From contig NZ_JARQTO010000001.1 in the NCBI RefSeq assembly GCF_029577735.1, positions 496,001-560,000 on the forward strand: a stretch of 64,000 nucleotides of DNA, given 5' to 3'. Source of the stretch: Exercitatus varius. Lineage in GTDB: Bacteria; Pseudomonadota; Gammaproteobacteria; Enterobacterales; Pasteurellaceae. The notes below the pieces were generated by a model. That model did no database searches. It saw nothing but the letters and a program-made list of their open reading frames with translations, and was not told the DNA's origin. Positions 1 to 7,670 of the stretch are shown here, one piece after another. Made by a program: the position numbers and the translations under genes. Position 1 is the first letter of the stretch. Every line of letters begins with the position of its first letter.

Positions 1-740
1 TCATTACCAATTTTTTTAAATTCTTCGCCAGTAAAAAATCCAAATGGATCTCTCTTATGAAATGCACCTTCAGAATCATCTTTCATATCAATAAATGACT
101 TAATCATTCCATTTAATAACGTTGTTTTTCCAACACCATTTCTACCTATAATTGCATGTATATTTGTACTAGGTTGTGAATTAGCTTTAACTTTAAACTC
201 TAGGCTGATATTTCCCATTTTTTCTTTTTCATCTCTAATGAAATAGAATTCAAAATCGCTTAATGGTGCATTACCATTTATAACTCGACTAAATTGCTCG
301 GTTATAGTTTGTTCTCTAATACCTCTCATCAATGAAGTATTAAGAACAGATTCATTCTGGATACTAGAAAAAATCTCAAGTTTAAAAGCAATATCATTGA
401 GTTTATCTAGAATTTGTTTTCCTATTCCATCAGGTAACTTCATTAGTTCTACATAAAAATCAACATCTTGACCAAGGGAGAAAAAATCATCAGGTAGTAA
501 TTCAAATACGTTATTAGGAAAGTTTTCTTGAATTTTCTTATAAGTCGCTATTGATTCTTTTTGTCCTTTAAAGCCAATTTTAATATTTCCTATGCGATGC
601 ATTTCCCCATTATGATCAAAGACATTCATAAAAAACATAGTGACAAAGGAATAGTCATTCCATCCATCTACCGTTAAACACACTAAATTTTTAGCATTGT
701 TAGGAAATTTATCCCTTCTTTCAAATAATTTAAATTGCAT
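1..740 (-). CDS. AAA family ATPase, N-terminal part (runs off window)
   Basis: Translating the minus strand from the ATG at 740 gives 246 open residues up to the window edge, so the 3' end is missing. The first ~185 residues match no family I can name. Residues about 199-207 read GRNGVGKTT, a Walker A loop of the ABC/SMC-like AAA class, so ATP binding is likely; Walker B and signature must lie outside. A good Shine-Dalgarno (AAGGA, about 8 bases upstream) supports the start, which lies only 11 bases after the stop of the DUF4143 ATPase, so the two are probably co-transcribed. The gene is much more AT-rich than the core genome and carries no uptake signal, which suggests recent acquisition. 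ATPases of this kind often occur in defence modules, but no partner is visible, so function is unassigned. Confidence 0.75.
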   Translation of the reverse strand, partial: MQFKLFERRDKFPNNAKNLVCLTVDGWNDYSFVTMFFMNVFDHNGEMHRIGNIKIGFKGQKESIATYKKIQENFPNNVFELLPDDFFSLGQDVDFYVELMKLPDGIGKQILDKLNDIAFKLEIFSSIQNESVLNTSLMRGIREQTITEQFSRVINGNAPLSDFEFYFIRDEKEKMGNISLEFKVKANSQPSTNIHAIIGRNGVGKTTLLNGMIKSFIDMKDDSEGAFHKRDPFGFFTGEEFKKIGN

Positions 741-751
741 AAAAATTTTCC

Positions 752-1963
752 TTAACTATCCAAAATAATTTTCAAAAATTCCCTCAAACTCAAACACTGC
801 ACTCCCTCAAAAGTATTGCCGTCAAATTCGTCCATCGTGACCACATATTTCGGGTAGTTGTCTTGAATTTTGAGCAGGTTGCCGAATTCTCTCTCGAGCG
901 TTTTTTCTTCGTTGATCGTGAGCGTGGCTTGCACATAAATACGCTCGCCGTTTTTCTCTGCCACGAAGTCAATTTCTTGGCTATTTAAACCGCCGATTTT
1001 GACATCATAACCTGCGATTTGAAGATGATTGAAAATGCAGTTTTCGAGTAGTTTGCCACGGTCTTGTACCCGATAGCCAATCAGGGCGTTTCGTAAGCCT
1101 AAATCTTCAAAATAGTATTTTTCGCCAATCTCAAAAATGCGTTTTCCTTCAATATCATAGCGCGGCACTTTGTGGATCAAAAAGGCATTGGCAAGGTATT
1201 CCGCATAATTTTGCACCTGTGTGCTTGAAGTGGTAATTTTCTGCGATTTTAAAAAATCAGCGATTTTTTTAGCAGAAAACAAATTGCCGATATTGCTCGC
1301 CAAAAATTGCGTAAGTTGCTCTAAAAATTGCACATTTCGCAATGAATAACGGTTTACAATGTCACGAATCGCAATGGTGGAATAGATATTCCGCAGATAC
1401 TCAAACACAATATTGTCTTGCAGGGGCAGGTCTTTCAAATAAGGCAAACCGCCATATTTCAAAAACAGCGACATTGACTTATCGCTATCGTCCAGTTCCA
1501 TAAACTCAAGAAATTCAAAATAAGAAAGGGAATGGACATTAATTTCAATGGCTCGCCCGCTCAGGCTACCTGCAATATCCCGTGAAAGCAAATGAGCATT
1601 GTTGCCCGTGCAATACAAATCCAATTCGTCATCTAATAAAAGCGAACGCAACGCTTGCTCAAAACCTGTAATTTCTTGAATTTCATCAATAAAAATGTAA
1701 TTTTTTTGACCGCACTTTTTCTGCTCTTGTACAAAATCATTCAGGTTTTCAGCGGTCGCAATGTGGCTAAATGCCAAGTCTTCTTTGTTGATATAAATAA
1801 TGTGGGCATTTTTATCTGCAGCTTTGATCTCTTGCATAATCTGAAACAACAGATAACTTTTGCCCACACGGCGTTGCCCTGTAAACACTTTAATCAAACT
1901 TTTACCGATAAACGGACGCACCGTTTCAAGGTATTTCCGGCGATAAACTAAATCTTTCTTCAT
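752..1963 (-). CDS. AAA+ ATPase with C-terminal DUF4143 domain
   Basis: The product (403 aa from the chosen start) has an N-terminal AAA_14-type ATPase with Walker A GQRRVGKS (residues 29-36) and Walker B IFIDEIQE (90-97). Its C-terminal DUF4143 region contains a PD-(D/E)XK-like patch around EIDFVAEKNGERIYVQ. Proteins of this family are common and of unknown role; links to plasmid maintenance, toxin-antitoxin or defence functions have been suggested but not settled. The ATG at 1963 is preferred over a longer upstream reading because GAAGGGAG lies just upstream. An uptake signal sits inside the gene near 1709-1717, unlike its downstream neighbour, so it has probably resided in this lineage for some time. 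It is followed within 11 bases by the partial AAA ATPase gene. Confidence 0.85.
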   Translation of the reverse strand: MKKDLVYRRKYLETVRPFIGKSLIKVFTGQRRVGKSYLLFQIMQEIKAADKNAHIIYINKEDLAFSHIATAENLNDFVQEQKKCGQKNYIFIDEIQEITGFEQALRSLLLDDELDLYCTGNNAHLLSRDIAGSLSGRAIEINVHSLSYFEFLEFMELDDSDKSMSLFLKYGGLPYLKDLPLQDNIVFEYLRNIYSTIAIRDIVNRYSLRNVQFLEQLTQFLASNIGNLFSAKKIADFLKSQKITTSSTQVQNYAEYLANAFLIHKVPRYDIEGKRIFEIGEKYYFEDLGLRNALIGYRVQDRGKLLENCIFNHLQIAGYDVKIGGLNSQEIDFVAEKNGERIYVQATLTINEEKTLEREFGNLLKIQDNYPKYVVTMDEFDGNTFEGVQCLSLREFLKIILDS

Positions 1964-2340
1964 ATTACTCCCTTCATTTATGCTTGACACTCCACCCTTA
2001 AATCTAAAAAGTTTCAATTATATTTAAAATTATCACAGAACACTTCCAAAATTCCAATTATAAAGTAATTTAATCACAAACAGTAAATTGAGTGAAATGA
2101 TTAAAAAATAAGCCGGATTGCTTAATTTGAAGATTATCTTTGGTGTCTTTTTCGCTATTTATAACTGCGGGTGAAATAAACCGTTACGGAGCAACAATAC
2201 TATGCGTAACTCCGTACGTTACTTCGGGGATTTTCAAGTCATTACGACATTTTTATCAACGAAAAACCAAATATCAACCACACTTTTTCAAGCGAAAAAG
2301 ATTTTTAGGTCATCTAAAAGCAAAACTGCGGTAACGACTT
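1964..2340. other. Intergenic region with no assignable gene
   Basis: AT-rich spacer between the DUF4143 ATPase and the hydrolase remnant. Short open frames on the plus strand (for example 2140-2334) show no family resemblance. Part of it may be decayed 5' sequence of the neighbouring hydrolase gene, but I cannot align it. No convincing terminator or operator was seen. Confidence 0.5.
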
Positions 2341-2625
2341 CAAGAGCGTTTAAAACAAGCGGCACAAGCTCGCACTTTAGAAAGCAAAGGCGATGAGCAA
2401 ATTGCAAAAATGCCAGCTGGATCGTATCGTGATGGTGCCGAATATTATGGAAAAACCCATTTCCATCCAAATTCAACGCCAGCAGTTTATTGGACTTAAT
2501 GACTTGGGACGCAACCGACCAAGCGGAATTGATTGATCAACCGTTATTGATGATCGCAGGCTCAACCGCCGATACCTGTTATACGACGGAACAAGCCTTT
2601 GCGAAAGCCACTGGACTTTTCAAAA
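2341..2625 (+). pseudogene. Alpha/beta-hydrolase remnant, frameshifted and truncated
   Basis: Two adjoining frames give pieces of one protein. The frame from 2341 reads ...SKGDEQIAKMPAGSYRDG... up to a TAA at 2497. The frame overlapping near 2490 continues LDLMTWDATDQAELIDQPLL then MIAGSTADTCYTTEQAFAKA and loses homology at about 2625. The order resembles the C-terminal half of a YcjY/dienelactone-hydrolase-like alpha/beta hydrolase, in which the second piece carries the strand and aspartate of the catalytic triad. Both the N-terminal half with the nucleophile elbow and the last ~40 residues with the catalytic histidine are gone. The remnant runs straight into the 3' end of truC on the opposite strand. 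It is very probably a dead gene. Confidence 0.7.
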
Positions 2626-2634
2626 TTAAGACTT

Positions 2635-3351
2635 TTATATTCCCCAACCAAACCGATGCAGTAACCGTTGCCATGGTTCATCAAATCCCGCCTGTATTTC
2701 TAAGCGGATTTGCGTTATCGGGTGATGAAACGCCAGTTTTTCCGCATGTAACATTAAACGGGAAACCTGCGTTTTATCGACGAATGCACGGTTTTGGTGT
2801 AAATCTCCGTACTGAGTATCACCCAGAATCGGGTGAAAAATATGTTTCATATGACGGCGAAGCTGGTGCTTGCGGCCAGTATGCGGAATTAATCGCACCA
2901 GGGAATAGCGAGAAGTCTGATATTTTCCCGCCGCCCAAGGCATTTCTACGGTATTCAGACCGATGTAATCCGTCACCGCGGTTTGCGCTTCTTTTTCTTC
3001 CCGGCTGAATTTATCGGCGATTTTATCCCGTTGAATTTTTAACGGATAATCGATCCGATCGGCACCGTTCAGATACCCACGAACCACCGCTAAATAGCTT
3101 TTTTGCACGGTTTTTCCTTCAAATTGAAGACAAAGTAAATTGGCAATTTCGCTATTCAGCGCGAACAATAATACGCCGGAAGTGGGACGATCCAGACGGT
3201 GAACGGGAAAAACATGTTGCCCGATTTGATCCCGCAAAGTCTGCATTACGAAGCGGGTTTCGCGGCTGTCCAGCCAACTGCGGTGCACCAACATGCCGGC
3301 GGGTTTGTTGACGGCGACGATATATTGGTCGCGATATAAAATTTCCAGCAT
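2635..3351 (-). CDS. truC: tRNA pseudouridine(65) synthase TruC
   Basis: This 238-residue protein belongs to the RluA/TruC family, which isomerises U65 of certain tRNAs to pseudouridine in the cytosol. The catalytic motif HRLDRPTSG is at residues 51-59, with the nucleophilic aspartate at 54. The N-terminal ILYRDQYIVAVNKPAGMLVH block is also typical of RluA-like enzymes. Length is close to E. coli TruC/YqcB. The start codon overlaps the stop of yqcC by one base (TAATG), so the two genes are translationally coupled, as in E. coli. The 3' end abuts the hydrolase remnant, so the region downstream has been rearranged. Confidence 0.95.
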   Translation of the reverse strand: MLEILYRDQYIVAVNKPAGMLVHRSWLDSRETRFVMQTLRDQIGQHVFPVHRLDRPTSGVLLFALNSEIANLLCLQFEGKTVQKSYLAVVRGYLNGADRIDYPLKIQRDKIADKFSREEKEAQTAVTDYIGLNTVEMPWAAGKYQTSRYSLVRLIPHTGRKHQLRRHMKHIFHPILGDTQYGDLHQNRAFVDKTQVSRLMLHAEKLAFHHPITQIRLEIQAGFDEPWQRLLHRFGWGI

Positions 3352-3671
3352 TATTGATTTTTCAGTAATTGTTCGATTTCAATGATCGGTCGCAATAACT
3401 CCGACAACCGTTCCTGTTCCTTCAACGCTTCTTCGATATAAGGCGAAATCGCAATCTGCGTCGGCAAAGGATGATTGCTGTCCAGCAATGCGTGCATGCG
3501 CGGAATGAAAATCCATTGCAGCCATTCCGTCGCCGACATGGTATCGATGGCGAACGGCTGCTCGCTGAGAAAGGCTTCTTCGCCGGGCGGTACGCTTTTC
3601 CACAGCGCCAGTTCATGCATAATCGCCTGAAGTGCGGTCAAATTTTGACGTGTTTTTTGTCGAATTGGCAT
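3351..3671 (-). CDS. yqcC: YqcC family protein (DUF446)
   Basis: A small acidic protein of 106 residues when started at the ATG at 3671 (weak GGA Shine-Dalgarno); an upstream TTG at 3683 in the same frame would add four residues. The central stretch around DTMSATEWLQWIFIPRMHAL matches the DUF446/YqcC family, whose molecular role is unknown. It overlaps truC by one base, an arrangement conserved in enterobacteria, which hints at a role linked to tRNA modification or simply at operon coupling. It is divergent from the DUF2310 gene. Confidence 0.9.
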   Translation of the reverse strand: MPIRQKTRQNLTALQAIMHELALWKSVPPGEEAFLSEQPFAIDTMSATEWLQWIFIPRMHALLDSNHPLPTQIAISPYIEEALKEQERLSELLRPIIEIEQLLKNQ

Positions 3672-3724
3672 AAATTTTTCCAATGGGTTAAGATGACGGC
3701 ATTTTAACGAAAATAGCCAAAAAA

Positions 3725-4516
3725 ATGTATCTTATTGAAGTTTTTTTCCGACATCGTTCATCTGACGATTCTCTGACTAAAGTGCCTTTGATGAATAAAG
3801 TAATCGACCAATGGCGTTATAACGGACAGATTATCGGTCGCGAAATTCCCGTCTTTCCGGCGGAACAGGACACCCAAACCGGCTTGGCGGCGCGCGTGAT
3901 TTGCCCCGAACAATCCAGTTTATTGCCGGAAAACAATAACGTTGAAGTGAATAACGCTTTGGCGCAGGCGGAAAAGTGCGGTCTGTTTTTAGACAGTTTT
4001 CAGATTATCGGCGAAGATCTGAATTCCGATATCACTTTTACATCGGACAAGCCGCAATGGCAAGTGCTCTACACCACTTATCTGCAGGTCTGTTCGCCTT
4101 TACATAGCGGCGATCGGCTGGCGCCGATTCCGTTGTATAAACAGCTGAAAGCACTCCCGCATCTGAGCATGGATGTGATCAAATGGCAGGAAAACTGGCA
4201 GGCCTGCGATCAGCTGCAAATGAACGGCGCCGTATTGGAACAGCAGGCGCTGGCGGAAATTTCCGAAACCGGCGGCAATCTGTTTAAACACGGTTATTAT
4301 TTAGCGCAGGAAATCGAACGGCACACCGGCATTCCGACGTTTTATTATCTTTATCGCGTCGGCGGCGAAAGCGCAGCCGCCGAGCTTGCCCGCCGTTGCC
4401 CGCTTTGCGGCGGGAACTGGCGGTTAACCGCGCCGCTTTTTGACCTTTTTGCATTTAAATGCGATGATTGTCGCCTTGTTTCGAATTTCTCCTGGAATTG
4501 GCAAAATGAATTATGA
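3725..4516 (+). CDS. DUF2310 zinc-ribbon protein
   Basis: A 263-residue protein typical of the DUF2310 family found in Pasteurellaceae and relatives. A C-terminal zinc ribbon has Cys pairs CPLC (residues 225/228) and CDDC (246/249), so zinc binding is likely, and nucleic-acid binding has been proposed for the family without proof. No signal peptide or membrane helix is seen, so it is cytosolic. Its last 11 bases overlap the start of queF in another frame, which suggests coupled translation with the queuosine-pathway gene. An ATG at 3725 is used; a Shine-Dalgarno is not obvious. Confidence 0.85.
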   Translation: MYLIEVFFRHRSSDDSLTKVPLMNKVIDQWRYNGQIIGREIPVFPAEQDTQTGLAARVICPEQSSLLPENNNVEVNNALAQAEKCGLFLDSFQIIGEDLNSDITFTSDKPQWQVLYTTYLQVCSPLHSGDRLAPIPLYKQLKALPHLSMDVIKWQENWQACDQLQMNGAVLEQQALAEISETGGNLFKHGYYLAQEIERHTGIPTFYYLYRVGGESAAAELARRCPLCGGNWRLTAPLFDLFAFKCDDCRLVSNFSWNWQNEL

Positions 4517-5345
4517 TGACCACAGTCTGAGCGGCTTAAAGCTCGGGCAAAAAACGGAATATAAAGCAAAATACGACCGCACTTTACTGCAACCGGTGCC
4601 GCGCCGTCTAAATCGGGACGGCTTGGGCATCAGCGCGCGGCAGCCTTTTAATCAGGGAGCGGATATTTGGACCGCCTACGAAATTTCCTGGCTGAATCCG
4701 AAAGGCTTGCCGCAGGTTGCCATTGCGGATGTGGAAATTGATTTTCGTTCGGAAAATTTGGTGGAATCGAAAAGTTTTAAATTGTATTTAAACAGCTTTA
4801 ACCAAACGAAATTCGCGTCTATGGCTGAAGTTCAGAACGTTATGCAGCGGGATTTGCAGGATTGCGCCCGAGGCGAAGTAAAAGTGCGGTTAAATTTTTT
4901 AACGTTTTACGCCAATCAGCCGATTCACGAACTCGCGGGCGAAGTGATTGACAATCAGGACATTGAAATTTCGGATTACGGCTTTAACGCCGATTTGTTA
5001 GCGGATTGCACCAATAACGTGCAAGCGGAAGAAACTCTCGTCAGTCATTTGCTGAAATCCAACTGTCTGATTACCGGTCAGCCCGATTGGGGAAGCGTGC
5101 GGATTCATTATATCGGCAAACAAATTGATCGCGAAAAACTGCTGCGTTATATTGTGTCATTCCGTCAGCACAATGAATTTCACGAGCAATGCGTTGAACG
5201 TATTTTCTGTGACATTATGCGCTATGCCAAGCCCGAAAAATTAACCGTATATGCGCGCTATACCCGTCGCGGCGGATTAGACATCAATCCGTTCCGATCC
5301 AATTTTGAACCCGTGCCGGACAATTTTCGTCTGGCGAGACAATAA
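4506..5345 (+). CDS. queF: NADPH-dependent 7-cyano-7-deazaguanine reductase QueF
   Basis: QueF reduces preQ0 to preQ1 with NADPH in queuosine biosynthesis. The 279-residue product has the length of the long, two-domain (YqcD/E. coli type) enzymes. The NADPH-binding motif ESKSFKLYLNSFN lies at residues 87-99. The catalytic cysteine that forms the thioimide is C187, in SNCLITGQPDW, with the general acid D194. The ATG at 4506 is chosen because MNYDDHSLSGLKLGQ matches the family N-terminus; a longer upstream reading would only be frame overlap with the DUF2310 gene. It is followed by ppnN two bases after its stop, so the DUF2310 gene, queF and ppnN probably form one transcript. An uptake signal is embedded near 4877. 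Confidence 0.96.
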   Translation: MNYDDHSLSGLKLGQKTEYKAKYDRTLLQPVPRRLNRDGLGISARQPFNQGADIWTAYEISWLNPKGLPQVAIADVEIDFRSENLVESKSFKLYLNSFNQTKFASMAEVQNVMQRDLQDCARGEVKVRLNFLTFYANQPIHELAGEVIDNQDIEISDYGFNADLLADCTNNVQAEETLVSHLLKSNCLITGQPDWGSVRIHYIGKQIDREKLLRYIVSFRQHNEFHEQCVERIFCDIMRYAKPEKLTVYARYTRRGGLDINPFRSNFEPVPDNFRLARQ

Positions 5346-5347
5346 TT

Positions 5348-6715
5348 ATGAGCAACATTTACTATATTAATCCGAAAGGCAGTATGGATCAGCTTTCCCA
5401 TCTGGAAGTGCGTCAGTTGACGCGTCAGGCTGAATCTTCCCTTTATCAACTTTATCGCAACTGTTCGCTGGCGGTACTCAATTCCGGCGCCGCCACCGAC
5501 GACAGCCGCGCTTTATTAAACAAATACCAGAATTTTGATATTCATCTTGTCGCTAAAGAACGCGGTGTCAGTCTGGAACTGCATAATCCGCCGGAAACCG
5601 CTTTCGTCGACGACACGATGATTCGCAATATCCAATACAATCTGTTTGCGGTTTTGCGCGATATTTTGTTTGTCAATGCGATGATGCAACGTTTCGGGTT
5701 GCACAAATATCAAGACAGCGAAAGCATCACCAATCAAGTGTTCAGCATTTTGCGCAACGCCAACGCCTTAAATATCGACAAAGAACCGAATCTTGTGGTT
5801 TGCTGGGGCGGCCATTCCATCAGCGAAGTGGAATACCAATACAGCCGCGCAGTGGGATTGGAACTCGGTTTGCGCGAACTTAACATTATTACCGGTTGCG
5901 GCACGGGCGTGATGGAAGCGCCGATGAAAGGCGCGGCAATCGGTCATGCCAACCAACGCGTCAAAAACAGTCGTTTTATCGGCGTAACGGAACCTTCAAT
6001 TATCGCTTCCGAACCGCCGAATCCGATTGTAAACGAATTAATTATTATGCCCGATATCGAAAAACGTCTCGAAGCCTTTGTGCGTATGGGACACGGTATT
6101 GTCATTTTTGCAGGCGGTCCCGGCACTTTTGAAGAATTTATGTTTATTCTCGGTATTAAACTAAATCCCGCCAATAAAGCGCAGCAGCTCCCGCTGATTC
6201 TGACCGGTCCGAAGGAAACTGCCGACTATTTTGCCGCCATCGATCAGTTCGTGGCGGAAACCTTAGGCGAAGAAGCGCAAAAACTGTATACCGTGATTAT
6301 TGACGATCCCGTCACCGTGGCACGCCATATGCAAAAAGCCATGCGCGATGTCCGTCATCAGCGGTACGCGGATAACGACAGCTATTGCTTCAATTGGTCG
6401 TTGAAAATCGATTACGCTTTCCAGCAGCCTTTTGTACCGACTCATGAAAATATGGCGAATTTAAATCTTCATTTAAACCAAAGTGCGGTAGATTTGGCGG
6501 CCAATTTACGTTGCGCCTTTTCCGGCATTGTGGCGGGCAATATTAAAGCCGATACGCAGGATCAAATTGAAAAATTCGGAAAATTTCAACTGCACGGCGC
6601 ACCCGAATTGATGAAAAAAATGGATAAACTACTGGAAAGTTTCGTTAAGCAACACCGAATGAAATTGCCGACCGGCGACGCTTACGTGCCATGTTATGAA
6701 ATTCATCAAAAATAA
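5348..6715 (+). CDS. ppnN: Nucleotide 5'-monophosphate nucleosidase PpnN (LOG family)
   Basis: PpnN (YgdH) hydrolyses purine and pyrimidine nucleoside monophosphates to base and ribose 5-phosphate, and in E. coli is stimulated by (p)ppGpp. The 455-residue length matches. The Rossmann-like LOG core is visible: GCGTGVMEAPMKGAA, then the hallmark GGPGTFEEF nucleotide-binding/catalytic motif. The extra N- and C-terminal segments typical of PpnN rather than short LOG proteins are also present. The gene begins two bases after queF and is followed 20 bases later by can, so it is likely part of the same operon. Confidence 0.95.
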   Translation: MSNIYYINPKGSMDQLSHLEVRQLTRQAESSLYQLYRNCSLAVLNSGAATDDSRALLNKYQNFDIHLVAKERGVSLELHNPPETAFVDDTMIRNIQYNLFAVLRDILFVNAMMQRFGLHKYQDSESITNQVFSILRNANALNIDKEPNLVVCWGGHSISEVEYQYSRAVGLELGLRELNIITGCGTGVMEAPMKGAAIGHANQRVKNSRFIGVTEPSIIASEPPNPIVNELIIMPDIEKRLEAFVRMGHGIVIFAGGPGTFEEFMFILGIKLNPANKAQQLPLILTGPKETADYFAAIDQFVAETLGEEAQKLYTVIIDDPVTVARHMQKAMRDVRHQRYADNDSYCFNWSLKIDYAFQQPFVPTHENMANLNLHLNQSAVDLAANLRCAFSGIVAGNIKADTQDQIEKFGKFQLHGAPELMKKMDKLLESFVKQHRMKLPTGDAYVPCYEIHQK

Positions 6716-6735
6716 AAAGAAAAAAGGAAGTATGC

Positions 6736-7425
6736 ATGAAAAAAATTGAACAACTTTTTGCCAACAACCACAGCTGGGCGTTGCGCATGAAAGAAGAGAA
6801 TTCCGATTATTTCCGCGAACTCGCCGAACATCAAACGCCGCATTATTTGTGGATTGGCTGTTCCGACAGCCGCGTACCGGCGGAAAAACTCACCAATCTG
6901 GAACCGGGCGAATTGTTCGTACACCGCAATGTGGCCAACCAGGTGATTCATACGGATTTGAACTGCCTGTCCGTGGTGCAATATGCCGTCGACGTGCTGG
7001 ATATTGAACACATCATCATTTGCGGTCACACCAACTGCGGCGGGATTCATGCCGCCATGACCAACAAAGATCTGGGCTTAATCAACAACTGGTTGTTGCA
7101 CATTCGCGATATTTGGTTCAAACACAGCAGTTTACTGGGAAATTTATCGCCGGAAAAACGGGCGGATATGATGACAAAATTGAACGTTGCCGAACAGGTT
7201 TACAACCTGGGGCGCGCCTCCATTATTCAGGATGCCTGGAAACGCGGGAAAAAACTGTCCTTACACGGTTGGGTTTACGATGTAAAAGACGGTTATCTGA
7301 TTGACCAAGGCGTATTGGCGACCAGCCGGGAAAGCCTTGAAATTTCATACCGCAACGCCATTGCCCGCCTGCAAACTATGCCGGAAGAGGAAATTTTAAA
7401 ACGGGATGTCAACGCTCCCGAATAA
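6736..7425 (+). CDS. can: Beta-class carbonic anhydrase
   Basis: A 229-residue carbonic anhydrase that interconverts CO2 and bicarbonate in the cytosol, important for carboxylation reactions during CO2-dependent growth. Zinc ligands are C42, H98 and C101, with the D44/R46 dyad in CSDSRVPAE, all as in E. coli Can. A strong Shine-Dalgarno (AAAGGAAG) precedes the ATG. It is the last gene of the DUF2310-queF-ppnN-can run and is followed by a clear hairpin terminator. In a capnophilic Pasteurellaceae species bicarbonate supply would feed PEP carboxykinase and succinate formation; that link is inference. Confidence 0.96.
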   Translation: MKKIEQLFANNHSWALRMKEENSDYFRELAEHQTPHYLWIGCSDSRVPAEKLTNLEPGELFVHRNVANQVIHTDLNCLSVVQYAVDVLDIEHIIICGHTNCGGIHAAMTNKDLGLINNWLLHIRDIWFKHSSLLGNLSPEKRADMMTKLNVAEQVYNLGRASIIQDAWKRGKKLSLHGWVYDVKDGYLIDQGVLATSRESLEISYRNAIARLQTMPEEEILKRDVNAPE

Positions 7426-7443
7426 TGAGAAAATCGTCAAAAA

Positions 7444-7481
7444 AACGCCCGCACTTTTACCTCAAGTGCGGGCGTTTTTTT
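7444..7481 (+). terminator. Terminator after can built on uptake-signal-like arms
   Basis: The arms AACGCCCGCACTT and AAGTGCGGGCGTT pair perfectly across a 6-base loop and are followed by a T-run. The arms contain a one-base variant of the uptake signal. The hairpin can also serve the small minus-strand gene downstream. Confidence 0.9.
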
Positions 7482-7490
7482 CGTTGTTTT

Positions 7491-7571
7491 TTAGAAAATG
7501 GCGACTGCCAAACCCACAACAATCGCCAATGCAAGAATCGACATCATAATGCCGTAGCCTAAATCGCTCAT
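7491..7571 (-). CDS. Small single-helix membrane protein, 26 aa
   Basis: The minus strand encodes M-S-D-L-G-Y-G-I-M-M-S-I-L and then a run of hydrophobic residues ending GLAVAIF, 26 residues in all, which is enough for one membrane helix. An excellent Shine-Dalgarno (AGGAG, 7 bases upstream) and a normal stop make it more than a chance frame. It lies between the can terminator and the 3' end of the citrate lyase operon. In size and shape it resembles enterobacterial YnhF-like small inner-membrane proteins, but similarity over so short a length is weak and no function is claimed. Confidence 0.6.
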   Translation of the reverse strand: MSDLGYGIMMSILALAIVVGLAVAIF

Positions 7572-7670
7572 GTTACGCTCCTAAAATTGCCATAAGTTTC
7601 GGCATTCTAACAGCAAGCAACACATTTGCCTACTCTATTTTGCAGCAAACGGCAAATTCGCAGAAAAAAC

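Noticed and set aside
2140..2396. Two overlapping plus-strand open frames of 64 codons
   Set aside because: No family resemblance, no good Shine-Dalgarno, and they overlap each other in decayed intergenic DNA.
2625..3008. Long plus-strand frame continuing from the hydrolase relic
   Set aside because: This part is antisense to truC, whose motifs and length are certain.
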